Source: Asterias amurensis (lineage: Eukaryota > Echinodermata > Asteroidea > Forcipulatida > Asteriidae). Taken from it: a stretch of DNA of 64,000 bases. Both the position numbers and the translations under genes were made by a program. This document shows, in pieces, positions 35,073 through 46,862 of this stretch. Location of the stretch: positions 9,921,391-9,985,390 of the forward strand of contig NC_092657.1 in assembly GCF_032118995.1 (NCBI RefSeq). Direction: 5' to 3'. Positions within the stretch are counted from its first letter, which is position 1, and each line of letters begins with the position of its first letter. Under the pieces are notes generated by a model that worked only from the letters and a program-made list of their open reading frames with translations, searched no databases and was not told the origin of the DNA.

Positions 35073-36343
35073 CAGAGTTTAGCAACAATCACACGTTCAT
35101 CAGCATCTGCCACATGTTGGATCTGGTCCCCTCTATATCGCGTCATAACCGGGTTCCTCCTCGCATTGCAGTTATCCCCAAGAAGTACCCAGCTCCATCC
35201 AGAAAGTTTATATCCTGGACCTATGCTAGGCATCAGGTGGTACTTACTGGCCAGCCATCGTTCTGATGTCCAAGAAACCCACTCTTGACGTAGCGAATAT
35301 TTCGTCTGTTGTCGATGATAACCTAAAAATAAAATAAAATCAGAATAAGTGAATTTATCACTAAAACCAATAAATTAATCAACCAATAAATGCTGATGGA
35401 CGATGACGATAGGATTTGAGAAACCTTTGTTCCATAGAGTTATATATAACTGCCATACGAAAGCTTGCATTGTTTGAGATCAGAAACTACCAGATTACTA
35501 AATTACATTTTAAAACCTATACATAGTAAATCAATGTTTTAAATTTGTGGGGACCCGATACAAATATTGTGGCCGTAAAAAATGATTCACCCAATAACCT
35601 ACTTCTCCCCCTTAAATTCTACCCAATACACATTGGTGCATAAAAAAAATATATATATATTTTTTGAAACAAAACTTTCCCGTGCACTCATGCAATGATA
35701 TCTTGAATACCAGCTGTAAAAGTCGTGCTGATTTTCTGCCCGAGGTCTCAACATGTCATGAAGGGTGCTGCCGTCGATGCCCCCCGCTGCACGGAGAAAT
35801 GTAGGCCATTGCCCTCTCATGGCGTTAGATTCGTCACTACTTGGCCAAGAAATAAATTATTTAAAGTAGTACCAAAGTAAAGTTCCCGCATCGCAGCAGC
35901 CTCGTCCAAAAAGTGCAGACAGAACATCGTATGTAGGATACTGTAGAAGCCATATCAGGGCCATAAGAACTCTGTTGATGGGTTGGTGTGCGTGTCTTCT
36001 GCCTCTTCCCTGGTTGTTAAAGGTTTCAAATCTCTGGAAATCGCCAGCAATGACTCGGGTGTTTCTCCAGTCATTCTATACAGTCTGGGCGGATCTCTCA
36101 CCAGATCGCTGAACAGATCTCTCGAGTTTGGTTGACCACCTTCTACCAAATCAGGGAACAGAAGAGTGGGAAGCCTTGGGATCGGTGGGGGCAAGTCAAC
36201 TATGCTTAACAGCAAGAACCCATGATACAAAGCAGCAAATCACCTAAAATGTAGTCAATTGGTGGAACAGGTATCATCAACAAAAAGTAATACGATAGAG
36301 AAATAAATGTCGTAACAGCTGCGAGCACGTCAGGCCTATCCAT
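35073..36343 (-). CDS. DDE_4 (PIF/Harbinger-type) nuclease gene, two exons, truncated and partly degenerate
   Basis: Exon 1 (about 36230 to 35680): DLVRDPPRLYRMTGETPES, LLAISRDLKPLTTREEAED, ALIWLLQYPTYDVLSALF in a shifted frame, DEAAAMRELYFG, then AAGGIDGSTLHDMLRPR (first Asp) and SWYSRYHCM. Exon 2 (35322 to about 35075) begins after an acceptor (TTTTATTTTTAG) with VIIDNRRNIRYVKSGF, LGHQNDGW (second Asp), MPSIGPGYKLSGWSW, LLGDNCNARRNPVMTRYRG. The order is that of DDE_4 nucleases of Harbinger type. The ORF start MDRPDVLAAVTT (36343) could be the N-terminus. Frame changes near 35950 and 35220. The last part with the catalytic Glu is missing, cut by a MITE-like repeat. Possibly a host gene family derived from Harbinger. 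Confidence 0.7.
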
Positions 36344-36399
36344 GATGAAAGATGAAAGTGTGCCTGAGATGAGTGTACAACTCGAACAAAACATTTATA

Positions 36400-37340
36400 A
36401 CCCCTATCGAACGTAACCAATCTAATAATTAACAACTGAAAAACAGGAAAAAACTATATGTTTAAACTATAATGTATTGTATTTTTTTCAAACCACGATA
36501 AGTTGGTTGTCAATTTGTAGCATTTAAGTCTATTATGCAAACAACTTTTCCCGAGCTAAGTTGAACAGGTGCAAGTCCCTTTGGTTGTGCACTTAATGTA
36601 ATGTTCGTATAGAGAACTATACACCTGTTTTAGAAATGTCGCGTTTTCTATAAACTATTTGATAGAATTCTATAGAAATTTTGCATCTTTTCTTACTGAA
36701 ACTGCAATAACATTCTATTATGTTTTTTTTTTTCTAAACCATTTCACAGAACTCTAGAATTCCACAGAAATCTGTCAAATCTGCTATACAGTATACATCA
36801 CTATCTGATCGCTCATCTCCTACGGAACTTTGATGTAGACTACTGCACTGTTCTGTATTGAACAATGAGAATGTTATTTAGAATCATTTCTCTATTTAGC
36901 TAGTTGGACGCAGTTGTTCTCGTTTTCAAAGGACACATTTATAGTAAAGCAATGCATTTCAATGTTGCGACTGATTGAAGAAGCTATTTCTGTACAGCTT
37001 TATGGATTTCCTCGGGGTGACACGGCTTTCTTTTGATGTTGTGTTAAACCTCAACGTGTTGGGCCTATTGAGCTGGCCCATGATTCAAAATCCGTACTCC
37101 CGGCTTTTCTCAGATACAAAATTCTTAGGCCCCAGGCATCAGAACCACAAAATATTGTTCAAAATGCACTCAAGATTTAATGTATGCCACCTATTCCATT
37201 AGGAGAAACGTCTTTCTCCATCACTCGTTGTCAAAAATGGCTGATCAAACGCAATTTCACCAAAATAAGCAGGAGCGATGTTGAAGCACGTCTTGCGCCC
37301 TAAGCGCCTATTTATTTATCTATTTATTTACTATAATATA
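36400..37340. other. No gene recognised
   Basis: AT-rich; around 36640-36780 the words TCTATAGAAAT / TCTAGAATTCCACAGAAAT recur, a degenerate short repeat. Confidence 0.4.
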
Positions 37341-37344
37341 ATAT

Positions 37345-37402
37345 AATAGTAAATAGGGTAGATGGCCTTGGCTTTCGATCCAAAGCTGACCTTCAGATGC
37401 AT
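37345..37402 (-). mobile_element. Penelope-type tail fragment, copy 1
   Basis: On the minus strand: CTGAAGGTCAGCTTTGGATC, GAAAGCC, then AAGGCCATCTACCCTATT. The 45412-45475 copy has CTGAAGAAGGTCC..GGATCGAAATCTAAGGCCATCTACCC (in pieces). CTGAnGA-stem-GAAA phrases of this sort lie at the ends of Penelope-like elements, where hammerhead-type ribozymes are known. Confidence 0.5.
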
Positions 37403-37469
37403 AAAACAAACACATATCCTTTTGTAGAAAAATAGAGGGGAGAGGGATTAAGGGAAGGAACCGTATTTA

Positions 37470-38420
37470 TTTATCAGTGATTTCAAACCAACCATGGCTC
37501 GACATCGCTTGCCAACTTGAAACCGAAGCAACATTTCTGCAATATTTAACAACAGTTGGCACAACATGATATGCGGTTGGTTTGCTGCACATGCCTGGTT
37601 ATTGTCAGCAAATAAAAAAAAATAAAACAGAGCAGACCATTACCAATCGTTGGTGCAACATCAACTTCAAATCGACAACCAACAATGGCTCCACATCAGT
37701 AGCCAACCTGAAACCGAAGCAAATTTGTGCAGCATTACGCCAACGTTGGGGCGACACACCTTGTTATCGGCTGTCAATGCAACAACAACTATGCCGACCT
37801 TTAGCCATCGTTGATGCAACATCATTACTGCCAATATTGGCTTCCGACCCACAACCAGCAATGGCTCAACATTGACGGCCAACACACTACCAACAGTAAG
37901 TCACCGGCCTCCTGCCAACACTGGCTTAATTAATATCAATAATGACAAACCGTTAGCAGTCATTGACGCAACATCTATAGCAAACTTCCTGCCAATGTTG
38001 GCTTCCGACCCACAACCAACAACGGCTCAGCATCGATTGGCAACAATACCAACAGTAAGTCACTTAACTCAGGGGTCGAAATTAAGTGTATTTTCAGTGT
38101 AGTCAGCAGGGCTAGTAACCAATAATTTTTAGTAGCCCTGATGAGATTTTGGTTGCCCGAAAGACACATTATGTCTCGCGTCACGGCTCAAACTTTATAA
38201 TACACCATAGCACAGTTCTTTGTTGTTTGTAATGATGATTTTTGCATTGTTTTTCCACTAGCCCGTCGGGCTATCAAACTGGAAAAATCAGTAGCCCGGC
38301 TGTAAATCTGGTAGTCCCGGGCTAGCGGGCTAGTGGCAATTTCGACCCCTGCTTAACTGCATCCAACAATGGGGTAATATCAGTCGCCAACATCACACTG
38401 AAAACAATGTTTTGTTCAAC
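37470..38420. repeat. Degenerate minisatellite, about 50-bp units
   Basis: Units built from CTTCCGACCCACAACCA, CAATGGCTCAACAT and GCCAACA recur across the block (for example 37680, 37845, 38010, 38370). It is interrupted by the element at 38070-38351. Open frames across it are by-products of the repeat. Confidence 0.75.
38070..38351. mobile_element. Non-autonomous DNA element with CAGGGGTCGAAATT ends and 7-bp target duplication
   Basis: Left end CAGGGGTCGAAATTA, right end AATTTCGACCCCTG. The target CTTAACT is present on both sides (38063-38069 and 38352-38358). The interior has repeated TAGCCCG/CGGGCTA words, so most of the 282 bp can fold. It inserted into the surrounding minisatellite, so it is younger than that array. 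Confidence 0.85.
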
Positions 38421-38424
38421 TTAC

Positions 38425-40240
38425 TTAATTTTATTAAGACAAGTTAATTTAAGTTCTTGGTACTTTTCTCCTCAAGTTATTTAAACTGAAAATGTCAAAG
38501 TCCAGTAAACTTAAAAATTATGTGTTCCTCGCTTTTTCAAGTTAGCTTAACTGATTTAAAATGAGTTTGGATGACATATTACGATTCATTTATCGTAAGC
38601 GGTTCTGTTATCGTTGCAACCCTGATATCGCGGTACAGATTTCCGACGTCACTGCGTAAGAACACAACAACCCTTGGAAACGAATTTTTTTGTCAGCTTA
38701 CCCAGACGAGTCATCCATTATCCAGGGCCAACTATGTGGAAAGTGCTGGCCTTGCCGGTGAGTTGTACTTGTAAACATAAAAAGTTGGTCCTTTTTGGCA
38801 AATTGTACAAGGTACCAAAACGATACTCAAAAGTTCATAAATATTTATCGTGACACCGTAGAAATTTTTGTAACTGGCGGCTTGGCGCATTAGCTAAATC
38901 GTTCACTCGACTTAAGGAAGTCTATGACTAGCGCCCTCTCGTAATCATGGGTTTATATTTTTTGTCAGGCTTGAAGGTTGTAAACATTAACTTTCCGTTA
39001 GTTTGGATGAACGTTTTTGGCTACTTGCCCCCTTTTGAATCGTGTTTATGGGTAAGAGAAGGTTCTTATTTGATATCTACTACATCATGGATATTGTTGT
39101 ATTATCAATTGCATTATAATTCGTTACTGTTTATACAGAAATTTGTGTCTATTTTCTAGGGGTTTGAGAGTACATGTGCATGTTTATTTTGCTACTGGTC
39201 ATTACATTGCATTGTTTCATTGCATAAAAATGATTCTAGATTTATATTTTATTTCGTCTAGGCTAAATAGAGTCGAAGTAGTCATTAAGTGATCAGGGTT
39301 GAATGCTGGAAGTTTATCAGCTGGTCTAAGGCGTGAACGGTGAGGATTAGGTTATGTTATTATTATATTTGTATGTTAATTAAGTACTATACACGGTGTG
39401 TTTCAATGATTGAAAAGGTCAAGTCATTAAGATGGTTGTAGAACTCGTAGGTTCAATGCAGACGTTTATTTCTACACTGTATTAGGGAACTTAATTTCCA
39501 ACTGACTAATGCTAGGTGCATTATAAAAACAGTTTTTATTAGTATGTTATGACGAATGCATACCTTCTTATTGTTACTTATCAAATGGTAATTTGTTTTC
39601 TGTTATTCATCTTGTTACAGTTTTCACGGTGATTTGAAACAAAATAAACCATTTTCAACATCAGTAGAAGCTTCACAGCAGATTTATTATAGACCAGCCC
39701 CCCCCCCCCCCCCTTTTGAGTGCTCGTAGTGCGCTACAATTTTCAGTAAACAGAACTTGACTGCACAAGTCGTGACGATCAAATGACTCTCTCAACATCC
39801 CGCTGAGTATTCTTGGAAAAAAAAAAAACTATAGAGGCCCCGAGAGGGCGTTTCCTTATACCATTTCCTTAATTTCTAGCGCATTGGCGAGATGGATTTA
39901 CCGTTGATTTAAAGGCTTATTATGCAAATGTCACTATGTGTCCGTGAAATATCTATTCAAATAGTTTAATAAAGACAATTGAACTTTAGTAAAGTAATTT
40001 TAACATGGTTTTGTTTGACATTGACAAGCCAAAAATGTAAATTATAGTTTGTTCCCCCCAGTCGAAAGTACATTCATAGGCCTACAATATTAATTTAAAA
40101 AAAATTGTAACTTATTTGTATGACGTAAAACATTAAATAATATTTTTAAAATGTGACCGTGAATTAATCTACCAAAACTGAAAATAAGCAATGTCATTAA
40201 ACGAAAATAAATTATGCCAACTTTAATGTTTACTGTCTTA
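38425..40240. other. No gene recognised
   Basis: AT-rich spacer; a run of 16-17 C at 39698-39714 and A runs near 39820. An ORF at 38947-39159 is hydrophobic but has no family match. Confidence 0.4.
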
Positions 40241-40245
40241 GCTTC

Positions 40246-40605
40246 GTGGTGTCCGGTAAGGCAATAACCGAGGAGAGAACAAGAACCAAGATTATCGACT
40301 ACGAGGCAGGAAGAACCCCCACACGGAGAGAAACACCGGCGGTCCAACGGAAGAAAGCTAAACCATCCAAACCCCGACCATCCCTGCCGAGGGCACCACC
40401 ATCACCATCTGGATCCAGTAGCGACAGTGATGGCTCATCGGAAGTCCAAGACAATGAGCAATGCTGTGTCTGTAAACAATTTCGCCCAATCCAGCTTGCC
40501 GACTCCATATAATTAATTTCACTTCTTGGGGCCAGTGCATGCACTGTTTCAATCAGCATGCACTGGGTCCACCTTCAGTATTGTTGCGGCACGTCTTGCC
40601 TTAAA
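40246..40605 (+). pseudogene. C-terminal part of a pogo-like transposase (linker plus PHD-like finger)
   Basis: Reads RTRTKIIDYEAGRTPTRR, RETPAVQRKKAKPSKPR, SSSDSDGSSEVQDNEQCC, CCVCKQFRPIQLADS and a stop; one frame over, WGQCMHC and then HWVHLQYCC follow. CxxC...WxQC..C..W.H..CC is the cysteine-rich, PHD-like tail of invertebrate pogo/Tigger transposases. The DDE core is absent. Related to the deletion derivative at 25735-26040. Confidence 0.65.
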
Positions 40606-41180
40606 GCAAGTAACACGTTTTGCTTTTAACTCACACTCACCATGGTACTGTTCACTTTTAACAAAATTGCAGACATCCATCAAAATTCAATCTCCAGTAA
40701 ATTTCAGAAAGTACAGTACTTTCAAGGATTGTTATTAATTTGTTGTTTAAAGAGGTTTAAATAAATTGACTCGGCAAGTTGGATTTTACCCCCTGAAAGG
40801 TCATAGGCCTACGCAATACCAATGAAGTAGGAGCAAAAGTAAGATCAGAATTGTATATAAAAACAAGCATCAGAATTGTTTGATTTTGTTACTTTTGTTT
40901 CTATAATTATTACCAATTAGGAAACACAAAAAGTAACACAAAATAAAACACATCTTGAAATTTAAAAGCAAAGAATTATACATGCCAATTTTATTGCTGT
41001 TGTCGTTTTCTTTTCAATTTTACATTTATCGCATTATTATAATATAGTTATCTGCTAAGAAATATATTTAATAAATTTAATTAGAAAACATATATATATG
41101 ACGGCTATAAAACCAACTAAAGACGCACAGAGCACTCAGGTTTAATTCAGATACTTTGTTTCACGTACGACTGTACTGGA

Positions 41181-41318
41181 ATGCCGTACTGCGATAACTG
41201 GACAAAGTCAAACTCTGGGGGCGCCGTTCCTTGCATCAAAGATCGGTGCGTGGTGAAAGAATGCGACATCCATCCAGTCTTAAAAGATGTTTTGCATACT
41301 TCAAACAAACATAGGAAG
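41181..41318 (+). CDS. Candidate exon, product unknown
   Basis: ATG at 41181: MPYCDNWTKSNSGGAVPC, then KDRCVVKECDIHPVLKDV, ending at a good donor (AGGAAG|GTAATA at 41319). Cys-rich (five Cys in 46 residues) with no signal peptide. No second exon found. Signal-based and weak. Confidence 0.3.
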
Positions 41319-41399
41319 GTAATAAGACATCATTTGACATTTGCATCTGTTTATTTTTTTTTCAATTCAAAGTAAAAGCAATGATGCCGCGATAACCGG

Positions 41400-43215
41400 G
41401 GCGTACATGATACTATTACTCAAATCTAAGGCAAGTTGAAATAAATTGAGGCTAGAAGAATGCGCTACGTTTAATTGTAAGTAAAATAAACTCAAAACGC
41501 GTTTTCTTCGAATTACTTAATTGTATTGAGGCAAGTTTGTTGACTCGATATAATTGAGTAAAATGAACAGGACAAGAAAATAAGTTCTTTGTACTTGTAT
41601 TCCCCAACTTTGTTATACTTAAAATATTAGAGCTTGAGTTACTCCTTGTGATGCAACTAATATTACTTCATATGACAAGTTAAATTAACTTACAATTCGA
41701 AGTGGGCGCTACTTTTCATTTGAAGTAAAATTAACTAAAAATCAATTGATGAAATTAATTCAATTTTACTCACATATGGGTTTGTTTGATTTAATTAATT
41801 GAATTTGGTTATTAACCCATCCAAATTATATTTTTGTATGTAATTTGAATTTGCAAGGTAAATAGGCGCAAATAATTAAGTTTGTGGTATTCAAATTTAA
41901 CTTGGACAATTACAAAAAAAAATGATCCTGGCAAGTTTAATTGATTGAGGTAGATTCCACAAGGTATTTATTCAGATTGCACATGAAATTAAACTGAATA
42001 TAATGCTACAACAGTACTTGGATGTTTTAAACTTAATTCGCAGTGTGATTTTATACTGGTGTGTAATATTATGATGCAATAATTAACACAAATCAATGTG
42101 TAAACAATTTAAGTCATAAAGTTGACGGAAGTTAATTGAGTTGAGGAAATTAACCGATAGGGGGTAAATTACATACTGATATTTGTAAACAACACTCATG
42201 AAAGTGCTTTCTGTGTTACTAAAATTATTGACACTCTTATCCAAATTCGCTAAGGTTTCACTTGCGGTTTGTGCAATTATCTACCATAAACGCATTTATT
42301 TTATGTAAACATAATATGAACAACAGCAACAACAATAATTTTTAACAATATTATCAGCAAACTCGTTTGAACACTCTTGAAGGATTTTGGTACTTTTTGT
42401 ATTAATTCATAATACAGTTTCCACAGATTCCTATTAAACTTACACCGTTTGAAGATATTGACAGTAGAAAGCATTTATTATATTTCACAAGCTTAAAAAA
42501 ACATTTCACAAGCTTAAATAGTTTTCTCGGACGAAAATATATTTTTTTTTGACTTGTTTTACTCATTCCTCAGCAAGTAATATTGTAAGGGAAGCTTTCT
42601 ACTATCATTATTTTCAAACTGTGTGAGTTTAATGTAAATATGTCGACATTGTGTTTTGTATCATACAAAAAGTACCCAGACCCTTTAACTTCATTAGCAT
42701 AATAACATAAAAAACACCTTCCTTTGTTGTATCAATTTTGTTGTGTTTATGATACAACTTTCATTTGTTAACGTCTTAATTATCTGATACAGTAGTTATT
42801 GAATACAGTATTTTTGGGGCAAGTGGTCATACGCTTCAAAACAAACTTCTCTTGAGGGTGTGGAACATAACTACAGTACAGATTTTTCAGAAAGAACTTT
42901 TGAAGTAAAAGCATCTGGCTGACAAGCTATATCAAAGAAGTTTTGGATGCATTTATAAGATAAGACTTCTTTGGACTATTCTTTAAACAAATTAATTTTA
43001 ACACCCCCTCCCCCGAAAGATGTCTTTTTGTTTTAGTCTTTGTTAAGCGAGTAAAATTAGTGGAATAATAAAAGACAATGTACTGCAATAAGGTTTCTCC
43101 AGCAAAGAGACCCATTGAGTTGACCTTCAAAAAAATTCTCAAAAGGTGCAGAGAAATCAACTCTAGGTCCTAGCATTGGGAATAGATATTTAGCTTGCTC
43201 AATCTTATTTTTACA
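41400..43215. other. No gene recognised
   Basis: Strongly AT-rich. Many TTAATT/AATTAA words and a tract CAAGTT(A/T)AATT repeated between 41410 and 41960, perhaps an old satellite. Confidence 0.4.
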
Positions 43216-43220
43216 TCACT

Positions 43221-43569
43221 TTAACGGGACACGTTGCATCGGATCCGTCGAATTGGTCAATGAAAAATGTTTGAAACCGTTTGATATGAAATGTATGTGG
43301 TTGGACAGATGTTTTAAAAGAACAATAAAATAATCCAAACATCCAAACAAACATGCCTCGAAAGTGAGTGGTTTTTCTTTTAACAAACACGGCCGGCTAT
43401 TTTGTTTACTCTACGAAATTGCCGACAGTATGTGTTCGCAACGTTAAAGAAAAACCACGCAAATTGGAGGCATGTTTGTTTTGTTTGTTTTACACATTTC
43501 AAATCAAACGGTTTCAAACACTTTTTTCATGGACCAACTCGACCAGTCCAAGGCAACATGTCCCTTTAA
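43221..43569. repeat. TTAA-ended MITE, family A, copy 2
   Basis: TTAACGGGACACGTTGC at the left, GGCAACATGTCCCTTTAA at the right. Inner arms match copies at 1-344 and 50202-50600 but the central palindrome is weaker, so this is the most diverged copy. Confidence 0.8.
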
Positions 43570-43689
43570 GTAATAAGTAGAAAAAAAAGGATTGTTCAGT
43601 ATAACTTGTATAAAGGTACAGGATTAATTATAACATCACATTGGCAAGTGGTCAGCTGGTTTCGATCACAATTCTTTAGAACAACATCT

Positions 43690-44541
43690 GGTTTTTGAAG
43701 AACTACTTCTTGTCTGCGGTGGGAAAAATGTCTTTGCCATTTTTTCCATAATCACTTTTCCATTGTGTGTTTTCTTCAATTAATCAAGAAGAGCAGTCCG
43801 TTCATTGATTTGCGTTAGTTCTGTGCACACGTGATTTTCGCAATTCTGATCTAAAGTTACCCATCTTGAATTTAAGGCTTAATTTCTAACCAAGTTATAG
43901 CCAGTGGCAGCACCTGATTCTTTTAGTTATGGTTGCTTCTTGACGAATGCTTGTGCTACAGAGCAGAGCTGATCATCTGATGGATAGACCTTGTAGCTAA
44001 ACATGGCTTCGGAAAGTCTTTTCAAAAAATATCAGATTTCATTCCTGTGGTGTTTGTCAAAGTTCCATCCTTCTGAACTGTTTTTCCCCGTTTGATAGTT
44101 TCATCTCTGTGTCGATTGAGAAGGATGGGATTGGAAAGACGGTAGGCCACTGAAGTGCTCTATCTGTACTACATGTACTTACAGCAGTAGACATGGATGA
44201 TGCTTCCGACATCGACAGAGACGATGACAGCAGAGATGATTTACTCAAAGGACTGTCATGTCTGTGTCGGAATCTGAATCAGGAATAGAAAGTGAAACGA
44301 CTTTGATAGTTCCCCTGTCTTTAATATCCTCGAGTGATGATAAGCTCATGAAGTTATCAAAGTCCGAATCAATGAATTGGAGACTGAATTCCCCTTTGAG
44401 TTCAAACCTCTCCTTGACTTGGTTCTTCAAATCCTGCACACTTTCCAGCCCAGGGGGTAGAATCAGCTTCTGGATGTTTCCTTCGGTGATGATGACTCTC
44501 AACAACGATGGTGCAACAAGTGCATCTGCCATCTTGACCAT
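43690..44541 (-). pseudogene. PB1-like / SAMD3-like protein pseudogene
   Basis: Minus strand from ATG 44541: MVKMADALVAPSLLRV, ITEGNIQKLILPPGLESV, LKNQVKERFELKGEFSLQ, FDNFMSLSSLEDIKDRG and IKVVSLSIPDSDSD, a PB1/ubiquitin-like fold. A stop ends this frame; the next frame carries SKSSLLSSSLSMSEAS and WPTVFPIPSFSIDTEM (44248-44057), and beyond it YPSDDQLCSVAQAFVKK and KFKMGNFRSELRKSR. The order PB1-like, serine-rich, WPxxFxIPxFSxDxEL, YPxxxQLCxVAxAxVKK, KMGNxRxKLR is that of SAMD3-like proteins that are greatly expanded in fish. No introns remain between blocks, and several frame changes and stops occur, so it looks like a processed or decayed copy. Confidence 0.65.
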
Positions 44542-44639
44542 CTGTCATAAAAGAAACGAGAACAACACAATTAAATCATTAAAATAAATGTTTCTTTTGT
44601 TTGTTAAATTACAGTAGTTTACAGCCAAAGTTAACTAAA

Positions 44640-45225
44640 TTTGTCTATAAATGAGTAACTATTACTAAACGTTTTGTTGTTTGGACTTAATTTTGTGCAA
44701 ACTACATACCCTTCAGTTATCCCAACTTTATATTTATATGAATACTTTTACTTTGTGTTGGTTTTGATTGGACTTAATTTACTTTAGTGTAAATGAGTAA
44801 CTCTTACTTTGTGTTGTTGTTGCTTGGACTCAATTTATTTAGGTGTAAAACACAAACCTTTTAGTAAAAATAACTTTGTCTAGAAATGAGTTACTCTTTG
44901 TGTTTTTGTTGCTTTGACTCAATTTATTTTGGTGTAAAACACAAACCCTTCAGTATACTAACTTTGTTTATGAATGAGTAACTATAACTTTGTGTTTTTG
45001 TTCTTTTGACTCAATTTACTAATGTGTTACACACAGAACCTTCAGTGAAGCCAACTTTGTTAATAAATGAGTAACTATTACTTCATGTTTTTTGTTGTTT
45101 GGACTTAATCAATATGTTTGGGTGCAACACACATAAACTTCAGTAAAACCAAGTTTGTTTATAAATGAGTAACCATTAATTTGTGTTTTTGTTTGGACGT
45201 AATTTGTTTATGTGTCCAGTAACCC
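44640..45225. repeat. Satellite, six to seven units of about 84-98 bp
   Basis: Anchored on AAATGAGTAACTATTACTTTG at about 44650, 44797, 44886, 44972, 45066 and 45164, each followed by TTTGGACTTAATTTA and then ACACAAACCTTCAGTAAAACC. Confidence 0.85.
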
Positions 45226-45411
45226 ATCCTTTCATACCGAACATGCTTTGTCCTCGCCACTTCACTCCTATTGGTTCATAACCACCAGTATTGTTCCTGA
45301 AATAGAAACTTTGATTGGCTGTTTTTTTTCCGCTTCTTTCTTGATCCTTTACTTAGTCCTTTTCCCCCTCTCTTTTTCTATAAATGGATATGTATTTGTT
45401 TGTACTTGTTT

Positions 45412-45475
45412 TATGCCGCTGAAGAAGGTCCGAATTGGATCGAAATCTAAGGCCATCTACCCTATTCATTATATA
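45412..45475 (+). mobile_element. Penelope-type tail fragment, copy 2, with hammerhead-like core
   Basis: CCGCTGAAGAAGGTCC, loop GAATT, GGATCGAAATCTAAGG, then CCATCTACCCTATT. CTGAAGA fits CUGANGA; GGTCC and GGATC can pair as helix II with one extra base, followed by GAAA. It shares its flank with 37345-37402 (minus). Confidence 0.5.
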
Positions 45476-45639
45476 TATGTATATTTTTATATATTATATT
45501 TATCGTCGCCTTAAACTACGTTGCAGGGAAGCTTTTAAGCATTGTTATCAACTTTCACATAACTTTGCACAGATTTTGTTACGTTCTTTACCAGACAGCT
45601 TTGGACACCAGTCTCTGTATTTTCGTTGAAAACGTGGTG

Positions 45640-46320
45640 TTGTCTCCTGATGTTGGCCACTGTGCCGTAAGGTCAAATGACATTTAAAACTATCTGATCG
45701 CTCATCGGCCGAAATCAATGCCAACTCACAATCGATGACAATGCGTTTTGGCCTCAGTCAATGACCAGACAGCACTCTCACTTTATCTTGGACATGTTGC
45801 AGGACCTGACGGTAGGCGCTGATAGTTCTTTCGGTCATAAGTGCCATCACAAATGGAAGCACTCTGCCATGGTACAGCCCGTGGATGATGAAAACTGGTG
45901 AATGGCACGTTTTTAAAGTACCATCCATGTACCAAACAATGCATTCCTCAATTTTCTTGTGTTTGCTGTCGGTGAGGAGTACAATAATCCCCCAGTCGTT
46001 GTCTTGTAAGGTTAAATATGGGCGACCATCCCATGTCTCAGCCCATTCGTCTGTGATCACTACGTCTTCAACATCATGTGAGATTGGGGGAATCAGAGAT
46101 GCCCGGCGACTTCCGACTAAGAGCGAACTGTGTTAAATCTTGGCACATCGTTTACTCGTTCCTCCAGCTGAACTGTAATGTTGAATACTCTTTACGGTAC
46201 GGGACGGGTCGTTCTCAATGGTTTCCAATATCCGATCCGTTATGGCTCTGGTGTTTATCAACTCGTCTTCAGGCCCATGATTCAAATATTGTGATGCCTG
46301 AAGAAAAAAACATTTAACGT
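45640..46320 (-). pseudogene. MULE transposase fragment
   Basis: Minus strand: INTRAITDRILETIEN (about 46290), then after a frame change VITDEWAETWDGRPYL, LLTDSKHKKIEECIVWY, YMDGTLKTCHSPVFII, HGLYHGRVLPFVMALM, TERTISAYRQVLQHVQ (46060-45758), and in another frame RPKRIVIDCELALISAD. WYxDGTFK..P..F.QLYxIHG...G..VP.V..LM..RT..TYxxV is the MULE transposase domain; the first Asp (MDGT) and the later D of VIDCE are catalytic positions in that family. The His-rich end and zinc finger are not seen. At least two frame breaks. Confidence 0.75.
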
Positions 46321-46537
46321 CAAATTATTTTGTTTGTACTCCCAATGATATTTTCCGTTTAAACTTCAACTATTAATGTCGTTGATATTTTATCTCGGGG
46401 TATGGTGTTCTAAAGACGATAGATGTGCGTTGCGTCCTGCCGTCGCCTGTTACGGCGTCCGTCGCGTTTCCCATCTCGTAGCCCGAGCAGTATTTTTTTG
46501 AAATAAAATAATTGCGTTTGTCATGTTTAAGTCATTC

Positions 46538-46862
46538 AACAGTATTGTCCAAGGCCCAAACTTCGTGTATCACAACTTATATATAAAATAACAAACTTCG
46601 CCTCGTCGGAGTCGGGAGAAAACGAAAAAACCAACCCTTGTATCCGCACATTTCGCCGTGTCATGACATGTGTTTAAAATAAATCCATAATTATCGATAT
46701 CGAGAATTTATTGTTTTACTGTTTTCTCAAAAAGTAAAGCATTTCATGGAATAATATTTCAAGGGAAGTCTTTCACCACTACCTTCTGTAAACTCTGTAA
46801 CTTATTTGTAAATCTGTGAAGTTTTTTTTTATCTGTACCGAAAGGGTCCAATGGCTTTAAAG
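46538..46862. repeat. TTAA-ended MITE, family B, copy 2 (left end truncated)
   Basis: Right end GGGTCCAATGGCTTTAA and the interior (TTTCGCCGTGTCATGACATG, TTCTCAAAAAGTAAAGCATT) match copy 1 at 26778-27143; the first about 25 bp of the left end are lost. Confidence 0.8.

Noticed and set aside
37582-38102. ORFs rich in Ala/Thr/Asn
   Set aside because: By-products of the minisatellite; frame and content follow the repeat unit.
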